Source of the DNA: an uncultured Collinsella sp.
Lineage (GTDB): Bacteria; Actinomycetota; Coriobacteriia; Coriobacteriales; Coriobacteriaceae
Assembly: GCA_900554645.1 (NCBI GenBank)
Contig: USIE01000007.1
Span: 1-55,000, forward strand
Reading direction: 5' to 3'
Length of the DNA: 55,000 nt
Shown here: piece by piece, positions 41,171 to 49,189 of the stretch
How the letters are laid out: each line of letters begins with the position of its first letter
Numbering within the stretch: position 1 is the stretch's first letter
Translations under genes and position numbers: made by a program
The notes under the pieces: model-generated
What the model was told of the DNA's origin: nothing
The model's database searches: none
What the model saw: only the letters and a program-made list of their open reading frames with translations

Positions 41171-43393
41171 TTAGAGATGCAGCACGCGGTCGCGGATCTC
41201 CTCGGTTCGACCCTGGTTCCAGAACTGGGTACCGATGTAGCCGCACGTACGACGGGCGACGTTCATCTTCTCCTGGTCGCGGTTACCGCATTTGGGGCAC
41301 TCCCACACCAGCTTGCCGTCATCCTCGACAATCTTGATCTCGCCGTCGTAGCCACACACCTGGCAGTAGTCGCTCTTGGTGTTGAGCTCGGCGTACATGA
41401 TGTTGTCGTAGATGTACTGCATCACGCGAATGACGGCCTTGAGGTTGTCCTGCATGTTGGGAACCTCGACGTAGGAGATGGCACCGCCCGGCGAAAGCTG
41501 CTGGAACATGCCCTCGAACTTAAGCTTGTCGAAAGCATCGATCTCCTCGGACACGTGGACGTGGTAGCTGTTGGTGATGTAGCCCTTGTCCGTCACGCCC
41601 GGAATGATGCCAAAACGACGCTGCAGGCACTTGGCGAACTTGTACGTCGTCGACTCAAGCGGGGTGCCGTACAGCGAGAAGTCGATGTCGCTCTCGGCCT
41701 TCCACTCCGCGCACTTGTCGTTCATGCGCTGCATGACGGCCATAGCGAACGGCGTGCCCTCCTTCTCGGTGTGGCTGTGGCCCGTCATGTACTTGACGCA
41801 CTCATACAGGCCGGCATAGCCCAGGCTAATGGTGGAATATCCGCCCACGAGCAGCTTGTCGATCGTCTCGCCCTTCTTCAGGCGGGCGAGGGCACCGTAC
41901 TGCCACAGAATCGGCGCGGCGTCAGAAAGTGTACCCATCAGGCGCTCATGACGGCACAGCAGGGCACGGTGGCACAGCTCGAGGCGCTCGTCAAAGATCT
42001 TCCAGAACTTGTCCATGTCCTGATGCGAGCTCAGCGCAACGTCGGGCAGGTTGATGGTCACGACGCCCTGGTTAAAGCGGCCATAGTACTTGGGCTTGTT
42101 CGGGTCGTAGTTCAGCGCGTTGGCAACGTTGTTAAAACCGTTGCCCGAGCGGTCGGGCGTCAAGAAGCTGCGGCAGCCCATGCAGGTATAGCAGTCGCCG
42201 TTGCCCGCGGTCTCGCCCTTCGACAACTTGAGCTCGCGCATCTTCTTCTCGGAGATGTAGTCGGGCACCATGCGCTTAGCGGTGCACTTGGCAGCCAACT
42301 GGGTGAGGTAGAAGTACGGGGAGTCCTCGTGAACGTTATCGTCCTCGAGCACATAGATGAGCTTGGGGAATGCCGGGGTAATCCACACGCCGGCCTCGTT
42401 CTTGACGCCCTCGTAGCGCTGGCGCAGCGTCTCTTCCACGATCATGGCAAGGTCGTGCTTCTCCTGCGCTGAGCGAGCCTCGTTAAGATACATGAAGACC
42501 GTCACGAACGGAGCCTGGCCGTTGGTGGTCATAAGGGTCACAACCTGATACTGGATCGTCTGGACGCCACGACGAATCTCGTCACGCAGGCGGTCCTCAA
42601 CGACCTCACGGACCTTCTCGACAGACGCGGAAACGCCGAGCTCCTCGAGCTCACGCGCGACCTCGCCGCGGATCTTCTGACGGCTCACCTCAACAAAGGG
42701 GGCAAGATGGGTCAGCGAGATAGACTGTCCGCCGTACTGGGAGGAGGCAACCTGGGCGATGATCTGCGTCGCGATGTTGCAGGCCGTCGAGAAGCTGTGC
42801 GGCTTCTCAATCAGCGTGCCCGAGATAACGGTGCCGTTCTGGAGCATATCCTCCAGGTTCACCAGGTCGCAGTTATGCATATGCTGGGCGAAATAGTCCG
42901 AATCGTGGAAGTGAATCAGACCCTCATTGTGGGCGTCCACAATCTCCTGGGGCAGTAGCACGCGCTGGGTCAGGTCCTTGGAGATCTCGCCGGCCATGTA
43001 GTCGCGCTGAACGGAGTTGACGGTCGGGTTCTTGTTGGAGTTCTCCTGCTTGACCTCTTCGTTGTTGCACTCGATGAGCGACAGAATCTTGTCATCGGTC
43101 GTGTTCTTCTGGCGCTTCAGGCTCTGAACATAGCGATAGATGATGTAGTGGCGAGCGACCTCGTAGCAGTCGAGACGCATGATCTCGTCCTCGACCAGAT
43201 CCTGGATCTCCTCGACCGAAACGGTATGGCCGGCATTCTCGCATGCCTCGGCGACGTTTTGAGCCGCGTAGATCACCTGGCGGTCGGTAAGGCGAGAGCC
43301 CTCCTCAACCTCCAAGTTTGCAGCACGGATGGCATTGACGATCTTATCGATGTCAAAGACAACCTCGGTGCCGCTGCGCTTGATGATCTTCAT
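41171..43393 (-). CDS. nrdD: Anaerobic (class III) ribonucleoside-triphosphate reductase
   Basis: A 740-residue glycyl-radical enzyme making deoxynucleotides without oxygen. An N-terminal ATP-cone (MKIIKRSGTEVVFDIDKIVNAI, residues 1-90) gives allosteric control. The catalytic domain holds HDSDYFAQHMHNCDLVNL and CYTCMGCRSFLTPDR. The C-terminal zinc site (CQVCGYDG and CPKCGN) and glycyl-radical loop RRTCGYIG are intact. ATG 43393 follows an AGAGG site. An NrdR-like box lies 258 bp upstream. Confidence 0.97.
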   Translation of the reverse strand: MKIIKRSGTEVVFDIDKIVNAIRAANLEVEEGSRLTDRQVIYAAQNVAEACENAGHTVSVEEIQDLVEDEIMRLDCYEVARHYIIYRYVQSLKRQKNTTDDKILSLIECNNEEVKQENSNKNPTVNSVQRDYMAGEISKDLTQRVLLPQEIVDAHNEGLIHFHDSDYFAQHMHNCDLVNLEDMLQNGTVISGTLIEKPHSFSTACNIATQIIAQVASSQYGGQSISLTHLAPFVEVSRQKIRGEVARELEELGVSASVEKVREVVEDRLRDEIRRGVQTIQYQVVTLMTTNGQAPFVTVFMYLNEARSAQEKHDLAMIVEETLRQRYEGVKNEAGVWITPAFPKLIYVLEDDNVHEDSPYFYLTQLAAKCTAKRMVPDYISEKKMRELKLSKGETAGNGDCYTCMGCRSFLTPDRSGNGFNNVANALNYDPNKPKYYGRFNQGVVTINLPDVALSSHQDMDKFWKIFDERLELCHRALLCRHERLMGTLSDAAPILWQYGALARLKKGETIDKLLVGGYSTISLGYAGLYECVKYMTGHSHTEKEGTPFAMAVMQRMNDKCAEWKAESDIDFSLYGTPLESTTYKFAKCLQRRFGIIPGVTDKGYITNSYHVHVSEEIDAFDKLKFEGMFQQLSPGGAISYVEVPNMQDNLKAVIRVMQYIYDNIMYAELNTKSDYCQVCGYDGEIKIVEDDGKLVWECPKCGNRDQEKMNVARRTCGYIGTQFWNQGRTEEIRDRVLHL

Positions 43394-43620
43394 CCTCTTG
43401 CCTCTTTCGCGTCGTAATCTCATTGCGCTTCAGAGCCAAACGATGCCCGGCAGGGCTTGCCCCCGCCTTGCGGCGCCGTCGCGCAATCTGTGTTCTCGAT
43501 AAACCATAAGTCCTCATGCGGACAAACCTTGCAGCCGATCAAACGGCTCAAAGATCTATCCGAATGGGGTGAGTAAGGTCTTCGTTCTCTGTCCGCCATC
43601 TATCATACGACAAAGACGCA

Positions 43621-43666
43621 TCTATATCCTGTATTCTTTTTTTAGGTCAAACACAACATATAGTGT
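43621..43666 (-). promoter_or_regulatory. nrdD promoter with NrdR-like box
   Basis: On the minus strand TTGACC (43645-43650), 18 nt, TATAGA (43621-43626) form a promoter. ACACAACATATAGTGT (43651-43666), close to the NrdR consensus ACACWATATATWGTGT, adjoins the -35. A degenerate second half-box may lie at 43617-43632. The leader to nrdD is about 220 nt. Confidence 0.7.
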
Positions 43667-43967
43667 TTCAGCAGGTCAAAGCAATTAGTCTATTTGCAGA
43701 CGCATTAAAAATGAGAGGTTCTTGGCAAGCCGCTAAAACGTTACCAACTCGACTACCTGCAAGGCAGTTATAAAACACCCTTAGTCAAGCCGCCGACAAA
43801 TCCTACCAAAACCAAGCCGCTCACGCCAAAAGAATCCAAAAGATAATGCTTGACCAACATGTTGCGGTCGAGCTGATATCAAGTCCGGCACAAGCGATCC
43901 TTCAAACTCAAAAGTCATCCATCAGCCACGGCCGAAGCATTTTGACTGAATTGCTCAAGAAAACAAA

Positions 43968-43995
43968 ACAGCCTAGAGGCAAAGCCTCTAGGCTG
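43968..43995 (-). terminator. Original tRNA-Val terminator (left of the element)
   Basis: AGCCTAGAGGC and GCCTCTAGGCT form a perfect 11-bp stem with AAA/TTT loop, followed by TTTTGTTTTC on the minus strand. It is the natural 3' end of the tRNA-Val transcript before insertion of the element. The stretch 43667-43967 shows no gene. Confidence 0.75.
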
Positions 43996-44048
43996 CGAAC
44001 ATTTGGTGGGCGTTAGAAGATTTGAACTTCTGACCTCTTCCGTGTCAG
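43992..44048. repeat. Left attachment-site direct repeat (57 bp, 3' tRNA-Val copy)
   Basis: Identical to 48892-48948. It contains the 3' part of the tRNA-Val gene from the anticodon loop to CCA and about 12 bp beyond. The bases after 44048 do not complete the anticodon stem, so this copy cannot make a tRNA. It marks the left end of the integrated element. Confidence 0.9.
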
Positions 44049-44184
44049 CGCCCTGCCGCTCCGCCAACAGGCGTTTCCCAGTGAGTCAATCTTCACACTT
44101 CATGCATCCAGAGCGTCCGATTGGTCCGTCTATCTCGGCTTTTCTGATTCCCTATAATTCCAGACAGGCCGTCCGTTACGGTGA

Positions 44185-44238
44185 GTCCAAACCTATTTTG
44201 GACAGCGTTTGGACAGCAGACATCATTCATTTGGACAG
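44185..44238. repeat. Left integrase arm-site repeats
   Basis: TTTGGACAG occurs at 44197-44205, 44208-44216 and 44230-44238, with an inverted GTCCAAA at 44185-44191. The same motif recurs near the right end. Such arrays are typical arm-type binding sites for tyrosine integrases. Confidence 0.6.
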
Positions 44239-44258
44239 ACATTCGGAAGCTGGTCTCA

Positions 44259-45342
44259 GTGGCAACTTACTCGAAAGGAAGCCTGCGCGAGCGAAGCAAG
44301 GGGCACTGGCAGGCACGCTTCTGCCGGACCGACGGAAACGGCTCGAGCATCGTAACCAGATCGTTCGAAGCGACCTCTCGCCGAGCCGCGACCCTCATCA
44401 TGGAGGACATCAGAAGGGAGCTGATCGAGCAGGACGGCGACGGCGCCTCAAGTCGCGAGCTCATTGCGTACATGTTGTATTACGCTGACGAGCTCGAGCG
44501 CTCCCAGCAGATAGAGGCGAGCACCGCAACCAACTACCGCAGTTCCATCAAGCATCTCGCACGCTATCTCGAGGGTTACTCAATCGAAGAGATAGCGCCG
44601 GAGAACGTCATGGACGTGCAGGTGGCCCTGCTCGCGGACGGCCTCGTCGTCGACACCGTTGCAAAGGACCATCGCTTCTTCAAGCAGGTTATGGACTACG
44701 CCTGCGAGATGGGCCATATCCATCGCAGCCCCTTCAACAAGGCGACCAAGCCGCCGAAGCGTCGGAAGCCTCGTCCGAACGCGCTCGACGAGAGGAGCCG
44801 TTCGATGCTTTTATCCGTCCTGGACGCGTCCCCCACGACCAAGCAGAGCGTTGCGGCGCGCCTCGGGCTGCTCGCCGGGCTCAGAAGGGAGGAGGTCGCT
44901 GGCCTCAGGTGGGGCGACGTTGACCTCGTCGCCAACAGAATCAGAGTCGGTCGCGCCGTCGGGGTGTCGAATGGCAGGCCCTATCTCAAGGGCACGAAGA
45001 CCGAGGCGGGCGAACGGGAGGCCGTCCTCGAGAAGGGGCTCGCCGATACTCTGCGCTCCCTCAGGAGCTCTCTCGGGGTAAGCGCGAGAGGACCGCTATG
45101 TCCTCGGAGACGGAGATTCGTTCTACACGCCCGACCGCATCACGAAAGACTTCACGTCGCTCGCCAAGGCGATGAACCTCATCGGGGTTGCCGGAAAGCG
45201 AGCCACGTTCCACGACCTCCGCGACACTTTCGCCACGCGCCTTATCTCCCAAGGGGTGAACGTGAAGACCGTCTCCCATCTTCTCGGTCACGCAAATGCG
45301 GCCATGACCCTCAACGTCTATACGTCCACCGGGACCCCGTAA
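44259..45342 (+). pseudogene. int: Tyrosine integrase, frameshifted
   Basis: A phage-type tyrosine recombinase of about 361 residues if the frame is restored. Residues 1-60 form an arm-binding domain (TYSKGSLRERSKGHWQARF), and residues 90-180 form the SAM-like core-binding domain. The catalytic domain has the first Arg in LGLLAGLRREEVAGLRWGD. The rest lies one frame on: FYTPDRITKDFTSLAKAMN, FHDLRDTFATRLISQG (HxxR), HLLGHANAAMTLNVYTS (His and Tyr nucleophile). One extra A at about 45080-45081 explains the shift. Start GTG 44259 is the best guess. All catalytic residues survive, so a sequencing error or phase-off state is possible. Confidence 0.85.
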
Positions 45343-45529
45343 AGGCGGAGGGGCATGGCTGTCGTCATTGCGTTCCTTTCTCCTCGGACGGATTTTGGGT
45401 ATGCGTCACGGGCCCCGCGTAGGGCGGGGAGCGAATCGACGCAGGCTTGAGGCCGGTTGGGTTGAGGTTGAGGTTCGGGTTCCACAGGCTTGAACAGCCC
45501 GACGGACGGGGCGTCCGGGCGCGCTATGC

Positions 45530-45811
45530 CTAGGGAGCGGTGGATGCCCCCGGGGCAGCAGGGGACTCGGACGCGGTGGTGCCGGAAGTGTCGACCTCGC
45601 CCAAATCTGCGAGCTGGCCGATGAACGGGATGCCCTCGGGGTCGCCCACCTCGACGCCGCCGAGGACGACGGTGTCGTCGCGCATGTCGATTTGGGTCGT
45701 GAATACGGCCGGGTCGAAGCCCGAGGCGATAAAGCCAATGCCCGCGAGGACGACGCCCGCGGCAACGAGCCCGCCCGCCACGGCGAGGTAGATCTTCTTC
45801 GCGCTGGTCAT
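45530..45811 (-). CDS. Short membrane-anchored protein, third gene of PadR operon
   Basis: A 93-residue protein. An N-terminal helix (IYLAVAGGLVAAGVVLAGIGF) anchors it, followed by a short extracellular part (DMRDDTVVLGGVEVGDPEG) and a Ser/Thr/Ala/Pro tail. The ATG has AAAGGAG upstream. The position after PadR and DUF1700 is where a DUF4097 beta-helix protein usually stands; this may be a shortened version of it. The 45343-45529 stretch downstream shows only a short GTTGAG tandem. Confidence 0.7.
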   Translation of the reverse strand: MTSAKKIYLAVAGGLVAAGVVLAGIGFIASGFDPAVFTTQIDMRDDTVVLGGVEVGDPEGIPFIGQLADLGEVDTSGTTASESPAAPGASTAP

Positions 45812-45826
45812 GGTACTCGCTCCTTT

Positions 45827-46450
45827 CTACGCCGCGAGGTACGCGGCAGTGTCGTCCTTCTCGCCCTTGACCTTCCAGAAGGGCGAGGCGACCTTCCTCG
45901 CCCAGAGCGCCGAGAGGCGCGCAATCTGCTTGGAGGCCGCCCAGGCCCCCGCGCCCACGAGGAGTGCCGCCCCGATAAAGGCAAGGCCGCAGCCCAGCAT
46001 CGCGAGCACATAGGGCACGTGGCCGACGGTCACGCCCGCCGCCGCGAGCGCGAGTGCCGCCGCGCCCACGGCGCCGAGCGCCACGGCGATGACCCACACG
46101 CAGAATGCCAGCACCCAGATGCAGACGTAGACGCTGAGAGCCACGGCGGCGAAGGCGACGAGCAGCGGCGCCCAAACCGGCGACCCCACGATGGCGAGCA
46201 CCCACAGCAGCGCGGTGCTGCGCCGGCGCGTCCTCGCGATCGCGCGCGGCACGGCGGGCAAGTCGTCGAGCGTGGCCTCGGCAACCTCGCCGGGGGTGCC
46301 CATGGCGGCCACGGCCTCCTCCTCGCTCATGCCGTCCTCCATGCGGTCAGCGATGGCCTCCGCGTAGAACGCCTTGGTCTCCTCCACCTGCTCGGCCGGC
46401 AGGCAGGCGAGCAGCTCGCCCAACCGGCCCAGAAACTCATCGCGCGTCAT
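45827..46450 (-). CDS. DUF1700 membrane protein
   Basis: A 207-residue protein. Residues 1-75 are the DUF1700 helical domain (TRDEFLGRLGELLACLPAEQ, MSEEEAVAAMGTPGEVAE), and residues about 85-190 contain three or four membrane helices. The ATG at 46450 overlaps the PadR stop by 14 nt. PadR/DUF1700 pairs are common in Firmicutes and Actinobacteria and are thought to sense membrane stress. The C terminus is cytoplasmic and basic. Confidence 0.87.
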   Translation of the reverse strand: MTRDEFLGRLGELLACLPAEQVEETKAFYAEAIADRMEDGMSEEEAVAAMGTPGEVAEATLDDLPAVPRAIARTRRRSTALLWVLAIVGSPVWAPLLVAFAAVALSVYVCIWVLAFCVWVIAVALGAVGAAALALAAAGVTVGHVPYVLAMLGCGLAFIGAALLVGAGAWAASKQIARLSALWARKVASPFWKVKGEKDDTAAYLAA

Positions 46451-46757
46451 GGTGCGCCCCCTCAACGTATGCGTAAATCTCCCGTACGGACGGCCACTCG
46501 GCCAGGAACTCCTCGATGCGTGCTCGCCCGTCGTCCGTGATGCGGTAGTACCGGCGCAGCCGCCCGTTGTGCTCGGCGGAGCGCGCCGTGATGCACCCGG
46601 CTTTCTCCAGGCGCTTGAGCAGCGGGTAGAGCGTCGACTCCGTGAGCCCCATGCTCGCCGGCACGTCCTTCACGATCTGGTAGCCGTAGGACTCCTCGCC
46701 GGAGACGGCCGCGAGCACGCAGGCCTCCAGGAAACCGCGCTTCATCTGGGCCTCCAT
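46437..46757 (-). CDS. PadR-family transcriptional regulator
   Basis: A 106-residue PadR-type repressor with a winged helix (LEACVLAAVSGEESYGYQIVKDV, LTESTLYPLLKRLEKAGCI, GRLRRYYRITDDGRARIEEF). ATG 46757 follows AAGGAAGG; ATG 46745 is an alternative. It heads an operon with DUF1700 and the short membrane protein, and a palindrome sits in its promoter. It likely represses its own operon in response to an antibiotic or membrane signal. Confidence 0.9.
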   Translation of the reverse strand: MEAQMKRGFLEACVLAAVSGEESYGYQIVKDVPASMGLTESTLYPLLKRLEKAGCITARSAEHNGRLRRYYRITDDGRARIEEFLAEWPSVREIYAYVEGAHHDAR

Positions 46758-46777
46758 CCGCACACCTTCCTTCGTCG

Positions 46778-46800
46778 TATACTGTGCTACACACACTATA
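46778..46800. promoter_or_regulatory. Probable PadR operator
   Basis: A symmetric site TATA-N-TGTG-N5-CACA-N-TATA lies 21 nt upstream of the padR start. PadR proteins bind similar TG/CA dyads. The rest of 46801-47000 holds only an imperfect hairpin at about 46857-46914. Confidence 0.6.
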
Positions 46801-47000
46801 TGACGCTAGGTATCAGGCGTCAACATCTATCGAGAAGATTCTCCTGTCATAGGCGCTCGCAGCACCTTCCTCATGGCAGCCTCCGTCACCACCGTGGCAG
46901 GCTGAGAAGGTGTCCGATCGCGCCTTTGATCTCTAGTTCTTTCGTCCCGATTCTTCGCTGAGCTTCGTGCCTCATATGCAGAGAACTCAGGTCACATAGG

Positions 47001-47522
47001 CTACGTCAGCCGGTACTCCATAGGTACGACCCTATATTCACCTTGGCCGATTGGTGCATCCACCTCGACGAAGCCGCACTTCTCCCAGAAGCGGCGGGAC
47101 TGCTCGTTCCCCTCGACGTAGGCGAGGCGCACACGAGAAACGCCCTCGCAGCGGAGGCGGTTGAGTAACTGTGAGATGAGCAGGCTCCCGACACCTGTCC
47201 CCTGCCGAGAGGCGTCGACCATGAAGAACCCGATGAAGGCACACCCCTCCGCTGGATAGCCCCGGACGAGGCCGAGTACGGCGATGAGATTCCCGCCGGC
47301 ATCGAAGAAGCCAAGATAGGACTTTTGATCTGAGGAGCAGCCGGGAGGCAGCTCGACCATCTCGGCGGCGAGCGCGTCCAGCGTCGGCTCCTCGTCGAGG
47401 AATGCGTAGTATTGCGGGTTGCCGAGGCAGAGGGAGAGCAGTGCAGGAAGGTCAGAATGGGAGAGTTTCCTGACTGACGCGACTACACCGTTGAGCTCCT
47501 CGCCGTTCATCACATCACCCAC
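47001..47522 (-). CDS. GNAT-family N-acetyltransferase
   Basis: A 173-residue GNAT protein. The acetyl-CoA loop reads SRQGTGVGSLLISQLL (Q/RxxGxG/A), preceded by GCAFIGFFMVDA, with RRFWEKCGFVEVD near the end. The start is GTG 47522 behind AAGGAG at 8 nt. It is cargo of the tRNA-Val element. Substrate unknown; antibiotic, amine or protein acetylation are all possible. Confidence 0.9.
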   Translation of the reverse strand: MGDVMNGEELNGVVASVRKLSHSDLPALLSLCLGNPQYYAFLDEEPTLDALAAEMVELPPGCSSDQKSYLGFFDAGGNLIAVLGLVRGYPAEGCAFIGFFMVDASRQGTGVGSLLISQLLNRLRCEGVSRVRLAYVEGNEQSRRFWEKCGFVEVDAPIGQGEYRVVPMEYRLT

Positions 47523-47581
47523 CGGTTGTTCTCCTTGTCACCGTATGGCATCCAGCATCAATTCAGGCCCCATAAACAACT

Positions 47582-47611
47582 AGGGCCAGTCCCCGAGAGG
47601 ACCGGCCCTTA
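47582..47611. terminator. Hairpin after Abi-like gene
   Basis: GGGCC and GTCC pair with GGAC and GGCCC around CCGAGA (one mismatch). It follows the Abi-like stop by about 40 nt on the minus strand. T tract weak. Confidence 0.5.
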
Positions 47612-47651
47612 CAAAACCTCAAAGGTTTTTGCATCTGCGTACATCATGGCA

Positions 47652-48650
47652 TCAGCCTCGTGCCACGTCAAGAACCCTCGCAAGAAACGCAAGGTGGGAC
47701 ACGAGGGGGTTCTGCGTCCCATAGCGCGCGATCGCGTCGTCCATTAGGGGACGGAGGCCAGCGACCGCGTCAAGCGCTGCCGGGGCGGCGCGCTTGCCCA
47801 CAAGCATGTCATGCAGCGCCACGGTGGTCACGAGCTGTTGCGTGCGACGGTTGCGCAGTCTGGCTCGACGGCCCTTGCTGTTGCGGATGCCGTGGGCGTT
47901 CAGCCACTCGAGCGCGACTCCCGAGGTTGCGTGCCTCGTCTCGCGCTCGGGCACGAAGCCGTTGCATAGGCAGCCCGCATGGCTCGCGCAGTTGCGGACG
48001 GCCTTCACGTCCTTGAGAGCGTAGTGAATCTCCCGCCTACCCACCTCCTCCCAGCGCTCAACGCAGACGAGGTAAAAGGCGAGCAGCGTCCCGAACGGTG
48101 CCACTTCCAACAGCACCCATACGGGCATGGCATCCCGGTAGTGGTCGATCAGCGACCCAGCGTACTCGTCCGCCTGGGACCGCGATACGAGGTCGCGTCT
48201 CAGCCCCTCGCGAAAGCCGCGCGGCAGGGAGGACACGAAGTCGGCGACGACGCCATAGCCGTCCTCCCCGCGCCCGGCGGCCTCGGACACGAGCCATGCC
48301 CTGACCGCGCGCTCGACGTCTTTCGCCATGAGGCGAAACGTCTCGCGTAGGACGTCGTCAAGAGAACTCACGTCCAAGAGGTCCCCGAAGTCGAGGCTCA
48401 CGAACTTCCCAGCGTCGAAGCCGTCCTCATGGCGCTGGAAAAGCACCCGGTAGGCGGAGAGGTGTAGGTAGGTCTCAGCACTCGAAAGGATATCGAGCGC
48501 GCGCTCCTCCGCACAGCGCTCAAACGTGACGCCCTTGCCCTTGAGCAGATCGATCTGCTGCTCAGGAGTCGTTATGGGCTTAAGGGATAGCGCATCATGC
48601 ACGCCGTCATCCATACCCCAAGCTGTGAGTTTCTTAGCATCATCCATCAT
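47652..48650 (-). CDS. Abi_2-type HEPN protein (candidate phage defence)
   Basis: A 332-residue protein of the Abi_2 family (AbiD/AbiF type), which stops phage growth by abortive infection. N-terminal TTPEQQIDLLKGKGVTF and LHLSAYRVLFQR match the family start (Q..LL..RG, YRLS.Y). The HEPN RNase motif Rx4H is seen as VRNCASHAGCLCN, with FLxLL-like EVAPFGTLLAFY before it. No clear RBS precedes ATG 48650; later starts are possible. It is cargo of the element, next to the tRNA end. It would be a ribonuclease activated by infection. Confidence 0.85.
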   Translation of the reverse strand: MMDDAKKLTAWGMDDGVHDALSLKPITTPEQQIDLLKGKGVTFERCAEERALDILSSAETYLHLSAYRVLFQRHEDGFDAGKFVSLDFGDLLDVSSLDDVLRETFRLMAKDVERAVRAWLVSEAAGRGEDGYGVVADFVSSLPRGFREGLRRDLVSRSQADEYAGSLIDHYRDAMPVWVLLEVAPFGTLLAFYLVCVERWEEVGRREIHYALKDVKAVRNCASHAGCLCNGFVPERETRHATSGVALEWLNAHGIRNSKGRRARLRNRRTQQLVTTVALHDMLVGKRAAPAALDAVAGLRPLMDDAIARYGTQNPLVSHLAFLARVLDVARG

Positions 48651-48749
48651 GCAAGCAATTCTACCCTACGACCAGAAACTGAAGAGTCCGGCTCCCGAAT
48701 CACATGAGCCGAATAATGGTTAGATGATTATGGAATATTGGTGGCATTA

Positions 48750-48773
48750 TATCGGCACCTCAAGGTGCCGATA
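48750..48773. repeat. Perfect 10-bp hairpin near right end of element
   Basis: TATCGGCACC-TCAA-GGTGCCGATA. It lies between the Abi-like gene and the right attachment site and may be a terminator or recombinase-related fold. The rest of 48651-48826 shows no gene. Confidence 0.55.
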
Positions 48774-48826
48774 CTCAAGTCCATGCATAACTTGACATTC
48801 CATATCGTCCGGTGAATCCCGCCGAA

Positions 48827-48858
48827 TTTGGACAGCTGTTTTGACATCAGTTGGACAG
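48827..48858. repeat. Right integrase arm-site repeats
   Basis: TTTGGACAG at 48827-48835 and GTTGGACAG at 48850-48858 mirror the array near the left end. Confidence 0.5.
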
Positions 48859-48891
48859 ATACAAAATCAGCCCAGAGGACATAGCCTCTGA

Positions 48892-48948
48892 GCTGCGAAC
48901 ATTTGGTGGGCGTTAGAAGATTTGAACTTCTGACCTCTTCCGTGTCAG
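48892..48948. repeat. Right attachment-site direct repeat (57 bp)
   Basis: Identical to 43992-44048. Here the repeat is part of the intact tRNA-Val gene. A hairpin at 48868-48895 provides a replacement terminator. Confidence 0.9.
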
Positions 48949-48978
48949 GGAAGCGCTCTCCCCCTGAGCTAAACGCCC
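48904..48978 (-). tRNA. tRNA-Val(GAC)
   Basis: A 75-nt cloverleaf including encoded CCA. The acceptor stem is GGGCGTT/AACGCCC, the anticodon loop CTGACAC gives GAC, and the T loop is TTCAAAT. It follows tRNA-Gly by 3 nt and serves as the integration site of the element. Confidence 0.96.
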
Positions 48979-48981
48979 AAA

Positions 48982-49057
48982 TGGAGCGGACAACGGGGCT
49001 CGAACCCGCGACCCCAACCTTGGCAAGGTTGTGCTCTACCAACTGAGCCATGTCCGC
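48982..49057 (-). tRNA. tRNA-Gly(GCC)
   Basis: A 76-nt cloverleaf with CCA. Acceptor GCGGACA/TGTCCGC, anticodon loop TTGCCAA gives GCC, T loop TTCGAAC. It is the first gene of the tRNA-Gly/tRNA-Val operon. The same tRNA occurs at 51098 and 51325. Confidence 0.97.
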
Positions 49058-49069
49058 TTACGAGGATTA

Positions 49070-49117
49070 ATCATACGTGATGCCCGCATCCTATGCAAGA
49101 ACTTTTTTTGAAAAGTT
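49070..49117 (-). promoter_or_regulatory. tRNA-Gly/tRNA-Val promoter with upstream palindrome
   Basis: On the minus strand TTGCAT (49093-49098), 17 nt, TATGAT (49070-49075). An AT palindrome AACTTTT-N4-AAAAGTT (49100-49117) lies just upstream of the -35. The same layout recurs at the other two tRNA promoters. Confidence 0.75.
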
Positions 49118-49189
49118 TTGCGGTGCCCTCGCGAAGGCATCAGTCGCCACGAAAGGCGCGGACAAACGCAGACTCACATGAGATGCCCT

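Larger units (their letters stand above)
44049..48891. mobile_element. Small tRNA-Val integrated element
   Basis: A 4.84-kb segment between two identical 57-bp repeats derived from the 3' end of tRNA-Val(GAC). It has a tyrosine integrase next to the left end, arrays of TTTGGACAG near both ends, and cargo genes of somewhat different composition. Cargo: PadR/DUF1700/short membrane protein, GNAT acetyltransferase and an Abi_2-type protein. No replication, conjugation or phage structural genes are present, so it is a satellite-like or decayed integrative element. The integrase is frameshifted. Confidence 0.88.

Noticed and set aside
41177..42472. Plus-strand frame of about 430 codons across nrdD
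   Set aside because: Antisense to a fully recognisable NrdD with catalytic motifs; no start signal and no homology.
43992..44078. Possible second tRNA-Val gene at the left end
   Set aside because: Only the 3' half matches. The following bases do not pair in the anticodon stem or acceptor stem, so it is an attachment-site remnant.
45455..45482. GTTGAG/GGTT tandem short repeat after the island's third operon gene
   Set aside because: Only three or four imperfect units; too short to claim a functional repeat.
45318..46205. Arg/Gly-rich minus-strand frame across the DUF1700 region
   Set aside because: It overlaps two genes with better family evidence in another frame, and its composition is that of a shifted GC-rich frame.
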